Source: Phycobacter azelaicus (GTDB lineage Bacteria > Pseudomonadota > Alphaproteobacteria > Rhodobacterales > Rhodobacteraceae). From it: a DNA stretch of 64,000 nt. This document shows positions 28,601 through 36,674 of this stretch, in pieces (positions within the stretch are counted from its first letter, which is position 1; each line of letters starts with the position of its first letter). The stretch covers positions 1,830,001 through 1,894,000 of the forward strand of contig NZ_WKFH01000003.1 in the NCBI RefSeq assembly GCF_014884385.1, written 5' to 3'. Under the pieces are notes generated by a model that ran no database searches, was not told the origin of the DNA, and was given only the letters and a program-made list of their open reading frames with translations. Made by a program: the position numbers and the translations under genes.

Positions 28601-29910
28601 CAGTCTCTCCGGAACACGGGCTTGCCTGCCACATAGGTTACCAGCACTCTGCCCTGCATGCGCTGCCCGTCAAAGGGGGTATTCTGCGATTTTGACTTCA
28701 GCCTATAGCGATCCAACACAAAAGGAACATCCGCATCGAACAGGATCAGGTCCGCCGGTGCGCCTGCAGCCAGCCGACCCGACGGCAGGCCAAGACGCTT
28801 GGCTGGGTTCAGGGACATGGCCCGGAACAGGGTCGGCAGATCCAAAAGCTCGGCATGATAGAGGCGCAGGGCAGCGGGAAGCAGTGTTTCCAGCGCCACG
28901 GCGCCGGCGGCGGCCTCCTCGAACGGCAGGCGCTTGCTTTCCTCGTCCTGCGGCGTGTGCATCGAGGAAATCGTATCGATCAGACCCGTGCGTACCGCAT
29001 CGATCACCGCCAGCCGGTCCTCTTCGGACCGAAGCGGCGGTTTCACCTTGAAGAAGGTACGGTAGTCGGCCACGTCCAGCTCGTTCAGCGTCAGGTGGTG
29101 GATCGAGGTGCCCGCAGTGATATCGAGCCCATTGGCCTTGGCGCGCTCCAGCGCGGGCAGGGCGCGGGCGGTGGTGATCTGATCGGCGTGATAGCGTGCG
29201 CCGGTCATTTCAAGCAGTGCAATGTCGCGGTCCAGGCCCATGCGTTCGGCCATCGGGGAAACGGCGGGAAGGCCGCGCAGGGTGGCGAACTTGCTGCTGG
29301 TCGCGGCGGCGCCTGCGCTCAGGATCGGCTCTTGCGGGTGGGCGATCACCAGCGCGCCGCAGCTTTTGGCATAGGTCAGCGCGCGGGAGAACACCTTGGT
29401 ATTGGCCACCACGTGATCGCAGTCGGAAAAGGCAACCGCCCCGGCATCCATCAAAAAGCCGATCTCGGTCATCTCGCGCCCCTCGCGCCTCTTGGTCAGG
29501 GCAGCCATGGGCAGCACATTCACCGGCGCGTCGGCCTGGGCGCGGCGGGTGACGAACTCCAGCGTTTCTGGGCTGTCGATGGCGGGCATTGTGTCGGGGC
29601 GGGTGACCATGGTGGTGACGCCGCCCGCCGCCGCAGCCAGACCTGCGGTCTTGTAGCTTTCCTTGTGCCGCTCGCCGGGCTCGCAGACTTTGACGCCGAT
29701 ATCGACGATGCCGGGGGCAAGGCATTTGCCACCGCAATCCACCACGTCTGCCTTTGCAGGGTCAATGTTTCGCGCGCGAAACAGCTGCGCAGGATCCGTG
29801 CGCTCGGGCAGGATTTCAGCAATCTGACCGTCCGCCACAAGAACACCCCCCGGCGCATCCGTTCCGGCCTCGGGATCGATCAGGCGGGCGTTGATGAAAA
29901 GAGTGGTCAT
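28600..29910 (-). CDS. Dihydroorotase homologue (PyrC type), probably non-catalytic
   Basis: The 436-residue protein aligns along its length with class I dihydroorotases, but the catalytic sites are changed. The metal-binding DxHxH motif reads VDIGVKVCEPG, so both histidines are lost. The PNT substrate loop reads RPDT, and the TDHAPH motif with the catalytic Asp reads SSMHTPQ. HPQE keeps one His. This is the pattern of the inactive PyrC' subunit that assembles with aspartate carbamoyltransferase in Pseudomonas. pyrB is in the same operon, four genes upstream, which supports a structural role. An active dihydroorotase would be expected elsewhere in the genome. Databases may label this gene simply pyrC. 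Confidence 0.82.
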   Translation of the reverse strand: MTTLFINARLIDPEAGTDAPGGVLVADGQIAEILPERTDPAQLFRARNIDPAKADVVDCGGKCLAPGIVDIGVKVCEPGERHKESYKTAGLAAAAGGVTTMVTRPDTMPAIDSPETLEFVTRRAQADAPVNVLPMAALTKRREGREMTEIGFLMDAGAVAFSDCDHVVANTKVFSRALTYAKSCGALVIAHPQEPILSAGAAATSSKFATLRGLPAVSPMAERMGLDRDIALLEMTGARYHADQITTARALPALERAKANGLDITAGTSIHHLTLNELDVADYRTFFKVKPPLRSEEDRLAVIDAVRTGLIDTISSMHTPQDEESKRLPFEEAAAGAVALETLLPAALRLYHAELLDLPTLFRAMSLNPAKRLGLPSGRLAAGAPADLILFDADVPFVLDRYRLKSKSQNTPFDGQRMQGRVLVTYVAGKPVFRRD

Positions 29911-30452
29911 GTTTCCGGTGTCTCCATGCTGTCCGCTCCGGCCTGTATCTGACGCATCAGGGCGAGCACCTCTCGCCCGTTGCTGATCCGTTCAAAGCCC
30001 GCACGTTTGGTATATGCGTTGTCGCCCTTACCCAGTGTTTCCTCGTGAAACCAGATGGTAGAGTATTTGCTTTCCTCGAACTCGATCGTGGTATCGCTGC
30101 CGATGTCCCAGAAGCGCAAGCCCCGGCCGACAAACGGTAGCTCTGTGGCAATAAATGCGCGGCGGTTGGTCAGGCTGTACCAGGTGCGACGACGGGAATA
30201 TGAGGGCCAGAACAGTCCAGCGCCAATCAGGTAAAGTCCGACGCCGAGCGGGAAAAGGCCGGTAATCCCAAGCAGAACAGCAAAGGACATGGCGCCTACG
30301 GTCCAGAACAGTCCAAAGGCGGTGACGATCATTCCAAAAATTGTGTAGGCAATCATTTGTCCTGTCACAGTGAAACCAGGGTCGGGGCGGCCCTGCCAAA
30401 GGACATGCTCATCCGCATCCAGAAGACCATCCCAGCCTCGCGCATCGGTCAT
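29907..30452 (-). CDS. Membrane protein with PH-like domain, unknown function
   Basis: The 181-residue protein has an N-terminal motif LLDADEHVLWQGRPDPG, two membrane helices (about 32-52 and 57-80) and a C-terminal domain beginning TWYSLTNRRAFIATELP, a form seen in bacterial PH-like (DUF304-type) domains. It overlaps the next gene by 4 bases on each side, placing it inside the pyrB-plsY operon. No function is known to me. Confidence 0.75.
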   Translation of the reverse strand: MTDARGWDGLLDADEHVLWQGRPDPGFTVTGQMIAYTIFGMIVTAFGLFWTVGAMSFAVLLGITGLFPLGVGLYLIGAGLFWPSYSRRRTWYSLTNRRAFIATELPFVGRGLRFWDIGSDTTIEFEESKYSTIWFHEETLGKGDNAYTKRAGFERISNGREVLALMRQIQAGADSMETPET

Positions 30453-30844
30453 GGCATTGCGCCCCTAATGGTCGCGAGGGTATGGCCCGGGTCAGCCTGG
30501 TATTTGATCAGGTGTTTGTCGCCGCCCTTGGTGATCACCTGCACATAGCCGCCCATGGAACGGATGGTCTCGATGTCATGCAGGGGTACGCTGCGTTCTG
30601 CGGGGCCGGTCAGAACGCCGCCGGAAATCGTCCAGACCACGGCCAGTTCCTCGCTCGCCAGATACCAGCCGCGCAGGGCGATGGCGGCAAGCCCCCCGAT
30701 GGCGCCGGTCCAGATGTGCGGGTTGCCTGCGGCCCAGAGGACCCCCATGCCCGCCGCCATGGCAAAGGCGGCCATCCAGGCATGGGCGCGGATATAGGCG
30801 CTGCGGTCGGGGGTGAAGGTGATCTCGTTCTCGGTCTTGGGCAT
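30449..30844 (-). CDS. Small membrane protein with PH-like domain, unknown function
   Basis: The 131-residue protein has two membrane helices (about 22-58) followed by a domain with VWTISGGVLTGPAERSVPLH and DIETIRSMGGYVQVITKGGD, the pattern of a bacterial PH-like domain. It overlaps the downstream PH-like gene by 4 bases and lies one base from the gene before it. The pair suggests a membrane-associated complex. Unrecognised beyond this. Confidence 0.7.
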   Translation of the reverse strand: MPKTENEITFTPDRSAYIRAHAWMAAFAMAAGMGVLWAAGNPHIWTGAIGGLAAIALRGWYLASEELAVVWTISGGVLTGPAERSVPLHDIETIRSMGGYVQVITKGGDKHLIKYQADPGHTLATIRGAMP

Positions 30845-30845
30845 G

Positions 30846-31379
30846 TCAGCTCACCAGCAGATAGAGAACAAGAAAGATCAGCCCCATGACCAAGGCAAAG
30901 AGCGTGGCGCCAATACGACGCGCCTCGGCACGGGCCTTGCGCGGGGGCAGTTTCGGCGCGGAATAGGGTTTGGCGCTTTCGGTCTCGATCGGCGGGGCGG
31001 TCCATGTGGCGCTGGGGGTGCCGTAGGTGGCGATCAGCTGGATCTGATCGGCGGGTGTCAGGCGCATCTCGCGTCCGCCAAAGGCGCGCGAGCGGATCAC
31101 CATGACGTGACCTTCCAGCGCCGCGAGGCGTTCGCGGTCCTGAGCGATCTGATCCTCGGGCACGCCCATGCCCTCGGTCAGGTACCCGGCAAGGCCGATC
31201 TCCTCCAGATCCCGGATCGGGAAGATATCGACCTGCTCCATGTCGATGGCATCAATGCCGAGCACCTGTGCGAGGGCCTCAGGCTCTTTCAGGAAGGCAG
31301 CCTGTTCGGGGCGCATGTCAAGCCGGAACAGACGGATTGCTCCGTACTCTCCTGCCGGGATATGGATGACGCCCTCCAT
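30846..31379 (-). CDS. Tail-anchored protein, unknown function
   Basis: The 177-residue protein has a soluble N-terminal part of about 150 residues and a single hydrophobic helix at the very C-terminus (LFALVMGLIFLVLYLLVS), so it is probably tail-anchored with the domain in the cytoplasm. It starts 5 bases after the pyrB stop. I do not recognise the family; the position in the pyrimidine operon is its main clue. Confidence 0.7.
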   Translation of the reverse strand: MEGVIHIPAGEYGAIRLFRLDMRPEQAAFLKEPEALAQVLGIDAIDMEQVDIFPIRDLEEIGLAGYLTEGMGVPEDQIAQDRERLAALEGHVMVIRSRAFGGREMRLTPADQIQLIATYGTPSATWTAPPIETESAKPYSAPKLPPRKARAEARRIGATLFALVMGLIFLVLYLLVS

Positions 31380-31384
31380 CAGGA

Positions 31385-32365
31385 TCAGCCCGCCTTTTCC
31401 ATCCGATCGGCGCGCAGGTTTCGGGCCAGAAGGTCCATTGCTGCCATGCGCACGGCAACGCCCATCTCGACCTGTTCCTGAATGACGGATCGGTTGATGT
31501 CGTCGGCGATGGTGCCGTCAATCTCGACCCCGCGGTTCATCGGGCCAGGGTGCATGACGATAGCGTCTGGTTTGGCCAGCGCCAGTTTCTCGGCGTCGAG
31601 CCCATAGCGGTGGTAGTATTCGCGCTCCGAAGGGATGAAGCCCCCGTCCATGCGTTCCTTCTGAAGGCGCAGCATCATGACGACGTCCACGTCCTGCAGC
31701 CCCTCGCGCATGTCGTCATAGATCTCGGCGCCGAATTCAGCGAAATGGCCTGGCACCAATGTGGGCGGGCCGATCAGGCGAATGCGGTTTTCCATCTTTC
31801 CCAAAAGGATCAGGTTCGAGCGCGCCACGCGGGAATGGGCGATGTCGCCGCAGATCGCGATGTTCAGCCGGTGCAGCCGCCCTGTGGCGCGCCGGATGGT
31901 CAGCGCATCCAAAAGCGCCTGCGTCGGGTGCTCGTGCCGCCCGTCGCCCGCGTTCAGAACCGCGCAGTTCACCTTTTGCGCCAGAAGATCCACCGCGCCC
32001 GAATGAGGGTGACGCACCACCAGCAGATCGGGATGCATCGCGTTCAGGGTCATCGCCGTGTCGATCAGCGTCTCGCCCTTTTTGATGCTGGAGGCCTGCA
32101 TCGCCATATTCATCACATCCGCGCCCAGGCGCTTGCCGGCCAGCTCGAAGCTGGCTTGTGTGCGGGTGGAGTTTTCAAAGAACATGTTGATCTGGGTAAG
32201 ACCCGCCAGCACGTCCGAATGCTTTTCCGGGCGCCGGTTCAGGTCCACGTAAGTGTCGGCCAGATCCAGGATCTCGGTGATCTCATGGGGTTTCAGGTGC
32301 TCGATCCCCAACAGGTGACGGGCTGCAAAGCTGGGTCCGGTGGGGGCTGGGGAAGCATGGGACAT
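31385..32365 (-). CDS. pyrB: Aspartate carbamoyltransferase catalytic subunit
   Basis: The 326-residue enzyme condenses carbamoyl phosphate with aspartate in pyrimidine synthesis. The carbamoyl-phosphate site [20 protein letters not shown] and the [12 protein letters not shown] motif are intact, as is [11 protein letters not shown] near the end. The frame is open 53 codons upstream, but ATG 32365 matches the family N-terminus. It leads an operon with three unknown genes, a dihydroorotase homologue that looks inactive, and plsY. No regulatory pyrI is present in the window. Confidence 0.95.
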   Translation of the reverse strand: MSHASPAPTGPSFAARHLLGIEHLKPHEITEILDLADTYVDLNRRPEKHSDVLAGLTQINMFFENSTRTQASFELAGKRLGADVMNMAMQASSIKKGETLIDTAMTLNAMHPDLLVVRHPHSGAVDLLAQKVNCAVLNAGDGRHEHPTQALLDALTIRRATGRLHRLNIAICGDIAHSRVARSNLILLGKMENRIRLIGPPTLVPGHFAEFGAEIYDDMREGLQDVDVVMMLRLQKERMDGGFIPSEREYYHRYGLDAEKLALAKPDAIVMHPGPMNRGVEIDGTIADDINRSVIQEQVEMGVAVRMAAMDLLARNLRADRMEKAG

Positions 32366-32522
32366 GAGACGGGCTCCGCGCTGTTTGCGCGCCCTTATAG
32401 GCGGGGCAGCGGGGCCGGGCAAGGCGCTGTGGTGTCGCTGTCTGGGGAGTGGAGTGATACCTCTTGTCCCGCTGCGCAAGTCTGTGGTTCCGCTTGGCGC
32501 GTGGGCAGAGTAGTTTTGCGCC

Positions 32523-33299
32523 ATGGAATCGGCATTGGATTATCACAGCGCCCGGGCCCTCTTGGCCTGGCAGATCGAACTGGGCGCGACCGAGGCCCTG
32601 TGCGAAACCCCTGTGAACCGCTACGAGCTGGAGCAGCAGGCGCGCAAAGCCGCCCGCGATGCGCAGCCCGAAGCGGTGAAGCCCGGTCACATCCAGCGCC
32701 CGCCTGAAGTGGACCCGGTCGAGGTCGCCCAAAAAGCTGCCCGCGCGGCAACCGCCCTGCCAGCCCTGCGTGAGGCGATTGGTGCTTTTGAACACTGCGA
32801 GCTGAAGCGTGGTGCGCGCAACCTTGTGTTTTCTGACGGTCAGGCAGGCGCGCGGGTGATGATCATCGGAGAGGCCCCGGGCCGGGACGAGGACCGCGAG
32901 GGGCGTCCCTTTGTGGGGCGCGCCGGACAGTTGTTGGACAAGATGCTGGGCGCTATCGATCTGGACAGGGACAAGAACGTCTATATCACCAATGTCCTGC
33001 CCTGGCGGCCGCCGCAGAACCGCGATCCGCTGCCCGCAGAGGTGGCGATGATGGTGCCTTTCCTGAAACGCCATGTAGAGCTGGCCGAGCCGGAGGTGCT
33101 GGTCTTGATGGGCAATATCAGCTGTCAGGCGGTCTTGGGCAAACGCGGCATCACCCGGCTGCGAGGGCAGTGGGATCAGGTCTGGGGCAAGCCGGTCATT
33201 CCGATGTTCCACCCGGCCTATCTGCTCCGCCAGCCCGTCCAAAAACGCGCCGCCTGGGGTGACCTGCTGGAACTGAAGGCGCGGCTGGGGGCCCTGTGA
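32523..33299 (+). CDS. Uracil-DNA glycosylase, family 4-like
   Basis: The 258-residue protein has a variable N-terminal region of about 95 residues, then the glycosylase core with [20 protein letters not shown] (motif 1), [16 protein letters not shown] and [14 protein letters not shown] (motif 2). Family 4 enzymes remove uracil from DNA and carry an iron-sulfur cluster. The first Cys is at HCELK, and [12 protein letters not shown] supplies another, but the full Cys set cannot be confirmed by eye. It is divergent from pyrB and leads a plus-strand run of genes. Confidence 0.85.
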   Translation: MESALDYHSARALLAWQIELGATEALCETPVNRYELEQQARKAARDAQPEAVKPGHIQRPPEVDPVEVAQKAARAATALPALREAIGAFEHCELKRGARNLVFSDGQAGARVMIIGEAPGRDEDREGRPFVGRAGQLLDKMLGAIDLDRDKNVYITNVLPWRPPQNRDPLPAEVAMMVPFLKRHVELAEPEVLVLMGNISCQAVLGKRGITRLRGQWDQVWGKPVIPMFHPAYLLRQPVQKRAAWGDLLELKARLGAL

Positions 33300-33312
33300 T
33301 GAGATTTCAGCA

Positions 33313-33915
33313 ATGAAGCTTCTTGCCTTCTCCGACCTGCACCTGGCCCGAGCCCGCGCTGCCGATTTGGTTGTGGCCAGTGCGGAGGCCGACCTCGTGG
33401 TCGGGGCAGGGGATTTCTGCAACGCGCGGCAGGGGCTGGCAGAGGCGATGGAGCTGCTCTCGGATATCACCGCGCCGATGGTGATGGTGGCAGGCAATGC
33501 CGAAAGCGCCGATGAGCTGCGCGCCGCCGCCCCAGCAAACGCCCATGTGCTGCATGGGAATGGCGTTACGATTGAGGGCGTCACCTTCTGGGGGCTGGGC
33601 GGCGGTGTGCCGGAAACACCCTTTGGCGCCTGGTCCTGGGATCTCTCCGAGGAGGATGCCGAGGCACTGCTGGAGCCCTGCGAGAGGGCAGATGTTCTGG
33701 TCACCCATTCCCCGCCAAAGGGGCTAGGCGATTTGACATCAACGGGCCTCTCGGTTGGCTCCACCGCGATCCGCGCGGCTATTGAACGCCTTCAGCCGAA
33801 ATTGTCTCTCTTTGGTCACGTGCATGAGGCCTGGGGCGCAAGGGGGCAGATCGGGCGGACTGACTGTGCGAACCTTGGTCCGATGGCCAATTTCTTTGAG
33901 GTGAGCAATGATTGA
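33313..33915 (+). CDS. Metallophosphoesterase
   Basis: The 200-residue calcineurin-like phosphoesterase has the metal-binding blocks FSDLHL at the start, VGAGDFCN near 33, VAGNAESADEL near 57, LVTHSPPKG near 128 and LFGHVHEAWG near 166. The usual GNHE is GNAE here, an exchange that alters the general-acid position and occurs in some branches. Substrate unknown. It overlaps the next gene by 8 bases. Confidence 0.85.
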   Translation: MKLLAFSDLHLARARAADLVVASAEADLVVGAGDFCNARQGLAEAMELLSDITAPMVMVAGNAESADELRAAAPANAHVLHGNGVTIEGVTFWGLGGGVPETPFGAWSWDLSEEDAEALLEPCERADVLVTHSPPKGLGDLTSTGLSVGSTAIRAAIERLQPKLSLFGHVHEAWGARGQIGRTDCANLGPMANFFEVSND

Positions 33916-34528
33916 TCCGCTGACCCTTCTGGCCTTTGTCCCCGCGGCGCTGGCGCTGAACTTGACGCCGGGAGCGGACATGATGTTTTGCCTTGGCCAA
34001 GGCCTGCGATCCGGGCGCGGCGCGGCGGTGGCGGCCAGTGCGGGCATCACGGCGGGATGTTTCGTGCATGTGGTGCTGGCTGGCCTGGGACTTGGCGCGG
34101 CAGTGGCGGCGGTGCCGGGATTGTTCGACGTGATCCGCTGGGTCGGGGTCGCTTATTTGTTATATCTCGCCTGGACCACCTTCCGCAGCGGACCGGTTGC
34201 GGGCGAAGCGCCTGCCATACCTGCCGCGCGCGCCTTTCGGTCTGGCTTCGTCGTGAACCTGACCAACCCCAAGGTGATCCTCTTCGTGCTGGCCTTCATC
34301 CCGCAGTTTGTGGTGCCCGAGGCCGGTCCGGTCCTGATTCAGTTCCTGATCTTCGGTGCGATCCTGTCCATTGGCGGTTTCGTGATCAACGGCCTGGTCG
34401 GGATCTTTGCAGGGCAGGCGGGGCGACGCCTGATCGCCAATCCGGTGGCGGGGCGCTGGCTGGGGCGCATCTCCGGCGGTATCTTTGCGGGTCTTGCCCT
34501 GAGGCTCGCCATTCTTGAAAAAGCATGA
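33908..34528 (+). CDS. LysE-family amino acid exporter
   Basis: The 206-residue membrane protein has about six hydrophobic helices and the family signature LALNLTPGADMMFCLGQGLR near the N-terminus, plus GFVVNLTNPKVILFVLAF. The family (LysE/RhtB) exports amino acids such as homoserine, threonine or lysine. The specificity cannot be read. It overlaps the phosphoesterase gene by 8 bases. Confidence 0.88.
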   Translation: MIDPLTLLAFVPAALALNLTPGADMMFCLGQGLRSGRGAAVAASAGITAGCFVHVVLAGLGLGAAVAAVPGLFDVIRWVGVAYLLYLAWTTFRSGPVAGEAPAIPAARAFRSGFVVNLTNPKVILFVLAFIPQFVVPEAGPVLIQFLIFGAILSIGGFVINGLVGIFAGQAGRRLIANPVAGRWLGRISGGIFAGLALRLAILEKA

Positions 34529-34540
34529 GGTTCATTAGGC

Positions 34541-35083
34541 ATGTCCCGTATCGATGAGAGCAAGGAGTTCATCCCCGTCCGCATCGCCATTCTGACTGTC
34601 TCCGACAGCCGCGCGCTGGAGGAAGACCGTTCGGGACAGGTGCTGGTGGACCGTCTGACCGGGGCAGGCCATGTGCTGGCAGACCGCAAGATCCTGCCCG
34701 ATGAGCGTGACCAGATTGCCGATCAGCTGCGCGCCTGGGTGGCCGACCCGGAGGTCGATGTGGTGATTTCCACCGGCGGCACCGGCCTTACGGGCCGCGA
34801 TGTCACGGTCGAGGCGCACCGCGATGTCTATGAAAAAGAGATCGACGCCTTTGGCACGGTGTTCACCCTTATCTCGATGCAGAAGATCGGCACCTCGGCG
34901 GTGCAGTCGCGGGCCACGGGTGGCGTCGCGGGGGGAACATATCTGTTCGCGCTGCCCGGCAGCCCCGGCGCCTGCAAGGACGGCTGGGATGAAATCCTGG
35001 GCAAACAGCTTGATTTCCGTCACCGTCCTTGCAACTTCGTGGAAATAATGCCGCGATTGGACGAACATTTGCGACGGAAGTGA
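34541..35083 (+). CDS. moaB: Molybdenum cofactor biosynthesis protein B
   Basis: The 180-residue protein of the MoaB/MogA fold has VISTGGTGLTGRDVTVEAH near 68 and LFALPGSPGACKDGWDEIL near 142, the molybdopterin-binding motifs. It is thought to adenylylate molybdopterin before metal insertion. The other Moco genes (mobA, mobB, moeA, fdhD) lie about 15 kb further on. Confidence 0.9.
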   Translation: MSRIDESKEFIPVRIAILTVSDSRALEEDRSGQVLVDRLTGAGHVLADRKILPDERDQIADQLRAWVADPEVDVVISTGGTGLTGRDVTVEAHRDVYEKEIDAFGTVFTLISMQKIGTSAVQSRATGGVAGGTYLFALPGSPGACKDGWDEILGKQLDFRHRPCNFVEIMPRLDEHLRRK

Positions 35084-35207
35084 TCCGCGCGGGCGTGTAA
35101 CCTCGTAAAGGATTTGTACAGTTGCTATCTTTTCAGGTGGGCGATTGCGCTTGCCTGAGTGTTTTCACTGGAATTGTCGGCAGCATTTGCCACCGGAAGG
35201 AAATGAC

Positions 35208-36671
35208 ATGCGGTTTCTGCGGCATAGTTTGATAGGTCTGCTTCTGATGGCGTTGACGCTGGCGCTGCTGGCCTATGCGGGGTGGATCGTGCGTGGTGCC
35301 ATTGATGCGCGGATGAACGCAGAGCCGCGCACCCCGCCTGCGCGTGAACGCGTTTTTGCGGTGCGGGTTGTTACAGCGGATGAGCAGACCATCGCGCCCG
35401 AACTCATCGCCTTTGGCCGTATCGAAAGCCGTCGCACGCTGGAACTGCGCACCGCGCTGGGCGGGCGGGTAACCCATTTGTCCGACCACTTTGAAGAGGG
35501 CGGGCGCGTGGAAGAGGGCGCTCTACTGGTTCAGATCGACCCCGCAGATGCCCAGGCCGCGCTGGACCGGGCAGAGGCGGATATGATGGATGCTGAAGCC
35601 GAGGAACGTGATGCGGGGCGGGCGATGGTCTTGGCCGGGGATGAACTGGATGCCGCACAGGATCAAGCCCAGTTGCGCCTAAAGGCCTATCAGCGTCAAC
35701 TCGATCTGGAAGAGCGCGGCGTTGGAACCGCAGCCACCGTTGAAACCGCAGCCCTCGCGGCGGCGCAGGCGCGCCAGGCGGTGATTTCGCGCAGGCAGGC
35801 GGTGTCACAGGCCGAGGCGCGCGTCGATCAGGCCAAGACCCGCGTGGCCCGCGCCGAGATCGCACTGGAAACCGCGCGCCGCGATCTGGCCGACACTTCC
35901 ATCACGGCGGCCTTTGGCGGGACGCTGCAATCAGTGAGTCTGGTGGAAGGCCGTCTTGTCTCTGCAAACGAAAAACTCGCCGAACTGGTGGATCCCGACC
36001 GGCTGGAGGCCGCGTTTCGCGTTTCGACCTCTCAATATGCGCGGCTTCTGGATGAGGCAGGCCGCCTGATCCCGGCGCCGGTACGGGTGATGCTGGATGC
36101 GTCGGGCGCGGCACTGTCGGCCACGGGGACGCTGTCCCGCGTGAGCGGCGCTGCTGGTGACGGGCAGACGGGACGTCTGGTCTATGCCCGTCTTGATGCT
36201 GCGCCGGGTTTCAAGCCGGGCGATTTTGTTACAGTTTCCGTCACGGAACCACCGGTGGAACGGGTGGTGCGCATCGCCGCTTCGGCGCTGGGCAGTGATG
36301 GCACGGTTCTCGTGTTAGGTGAAGAGGATCGCCTTGAGGCGTTGCCAGTCGAATTGGTGCGTCGTCAGGGGGACGATGTACTGATCCGCGGTGCGGGGCT
36401 TGCGGGGCGCGAGGTTGTCACCGCGCGCACGCCGCTCCTGGGCGCTGGGATCCGGGTACGCCCCCTGCGGCTGGATGCCAATGCGCAGATCGCCCCAGCC
36501 GAACCGGACCTGATCGAGTTGACCGAAGACCGCCGCGCCAAGCTGGTGGCCTTTGTCGAGGGCAACAGCCGCATGCCGGAGGAGGCACGCAAACGGCTTC
36601 TGGCTCAGCTGTCCGAACGCGCCGTTCCCGCCCAATTGGTCACCCGTATCGAAACCCGGATGGGGGGCTGA
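35208..36671 (+). CDS. RND efflux periplasmic adaptor (membrane fusion protein)
   Basis: The 487-residue protein has an N-terminal membrane anchor (about 9-28), a lipoyl-like half domain (ALGGRVTHLSDHFEEGGRVE), a long alpha-hairpin rich in Ala, Gln and Arg (about 115-225), the second lipoyl half and beta-barrel regions. It should link the inner-membrane pump to an outer-membrane channel. ATG 35208 follows GGAAGG by 8 bases. The C-terminal part is longer than in AcrA. The pump gene starts 3 bases after its stop; no outer-membrane channel gene is adjacent. Confidence 0.88.
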   Translation: MRFLRHSLIGLLLMALTLALLAYAGWIVRGAIDARMNAEPRTPPARERVFAVRVVTADEQTIAPELIAFGRIESRRTLELRTALGGRVTHLSDHFEEGGRVEEGALLVQIDPADAQAALDRAEADMMDAEAEERDAGRAMVLAGDELDAAQDQAQLRLKAYQRQLDLEERGVGTAATVETAALAAAQARQAVISRRQAVSQAEARVDQAKTRVARAEIALETARRDLADTSITAAFGGTLQSVSLVEGRLVSANEKLAELVDPDRLEAAFRVSTSQYARLLDEAGRLIPAPVRVMLDASGAALSATGTLSRVSGAAGDGQTGRLVYARLDAAPGFKPGDFVTVSVTEPPVERVVRIAASALGSDGTVLVLGEEDRLEALPVELVRRQGDDVLIRGAGLAGREVVTARTPLLGAGIRVRPLRLDANAQIAPAEPDLIELTEDRRAKLVAFVEGNSRMPEEARKRLLAQLSERAVPAQLVTRIETRMGG

Positions 36672-36674
36672 TCC

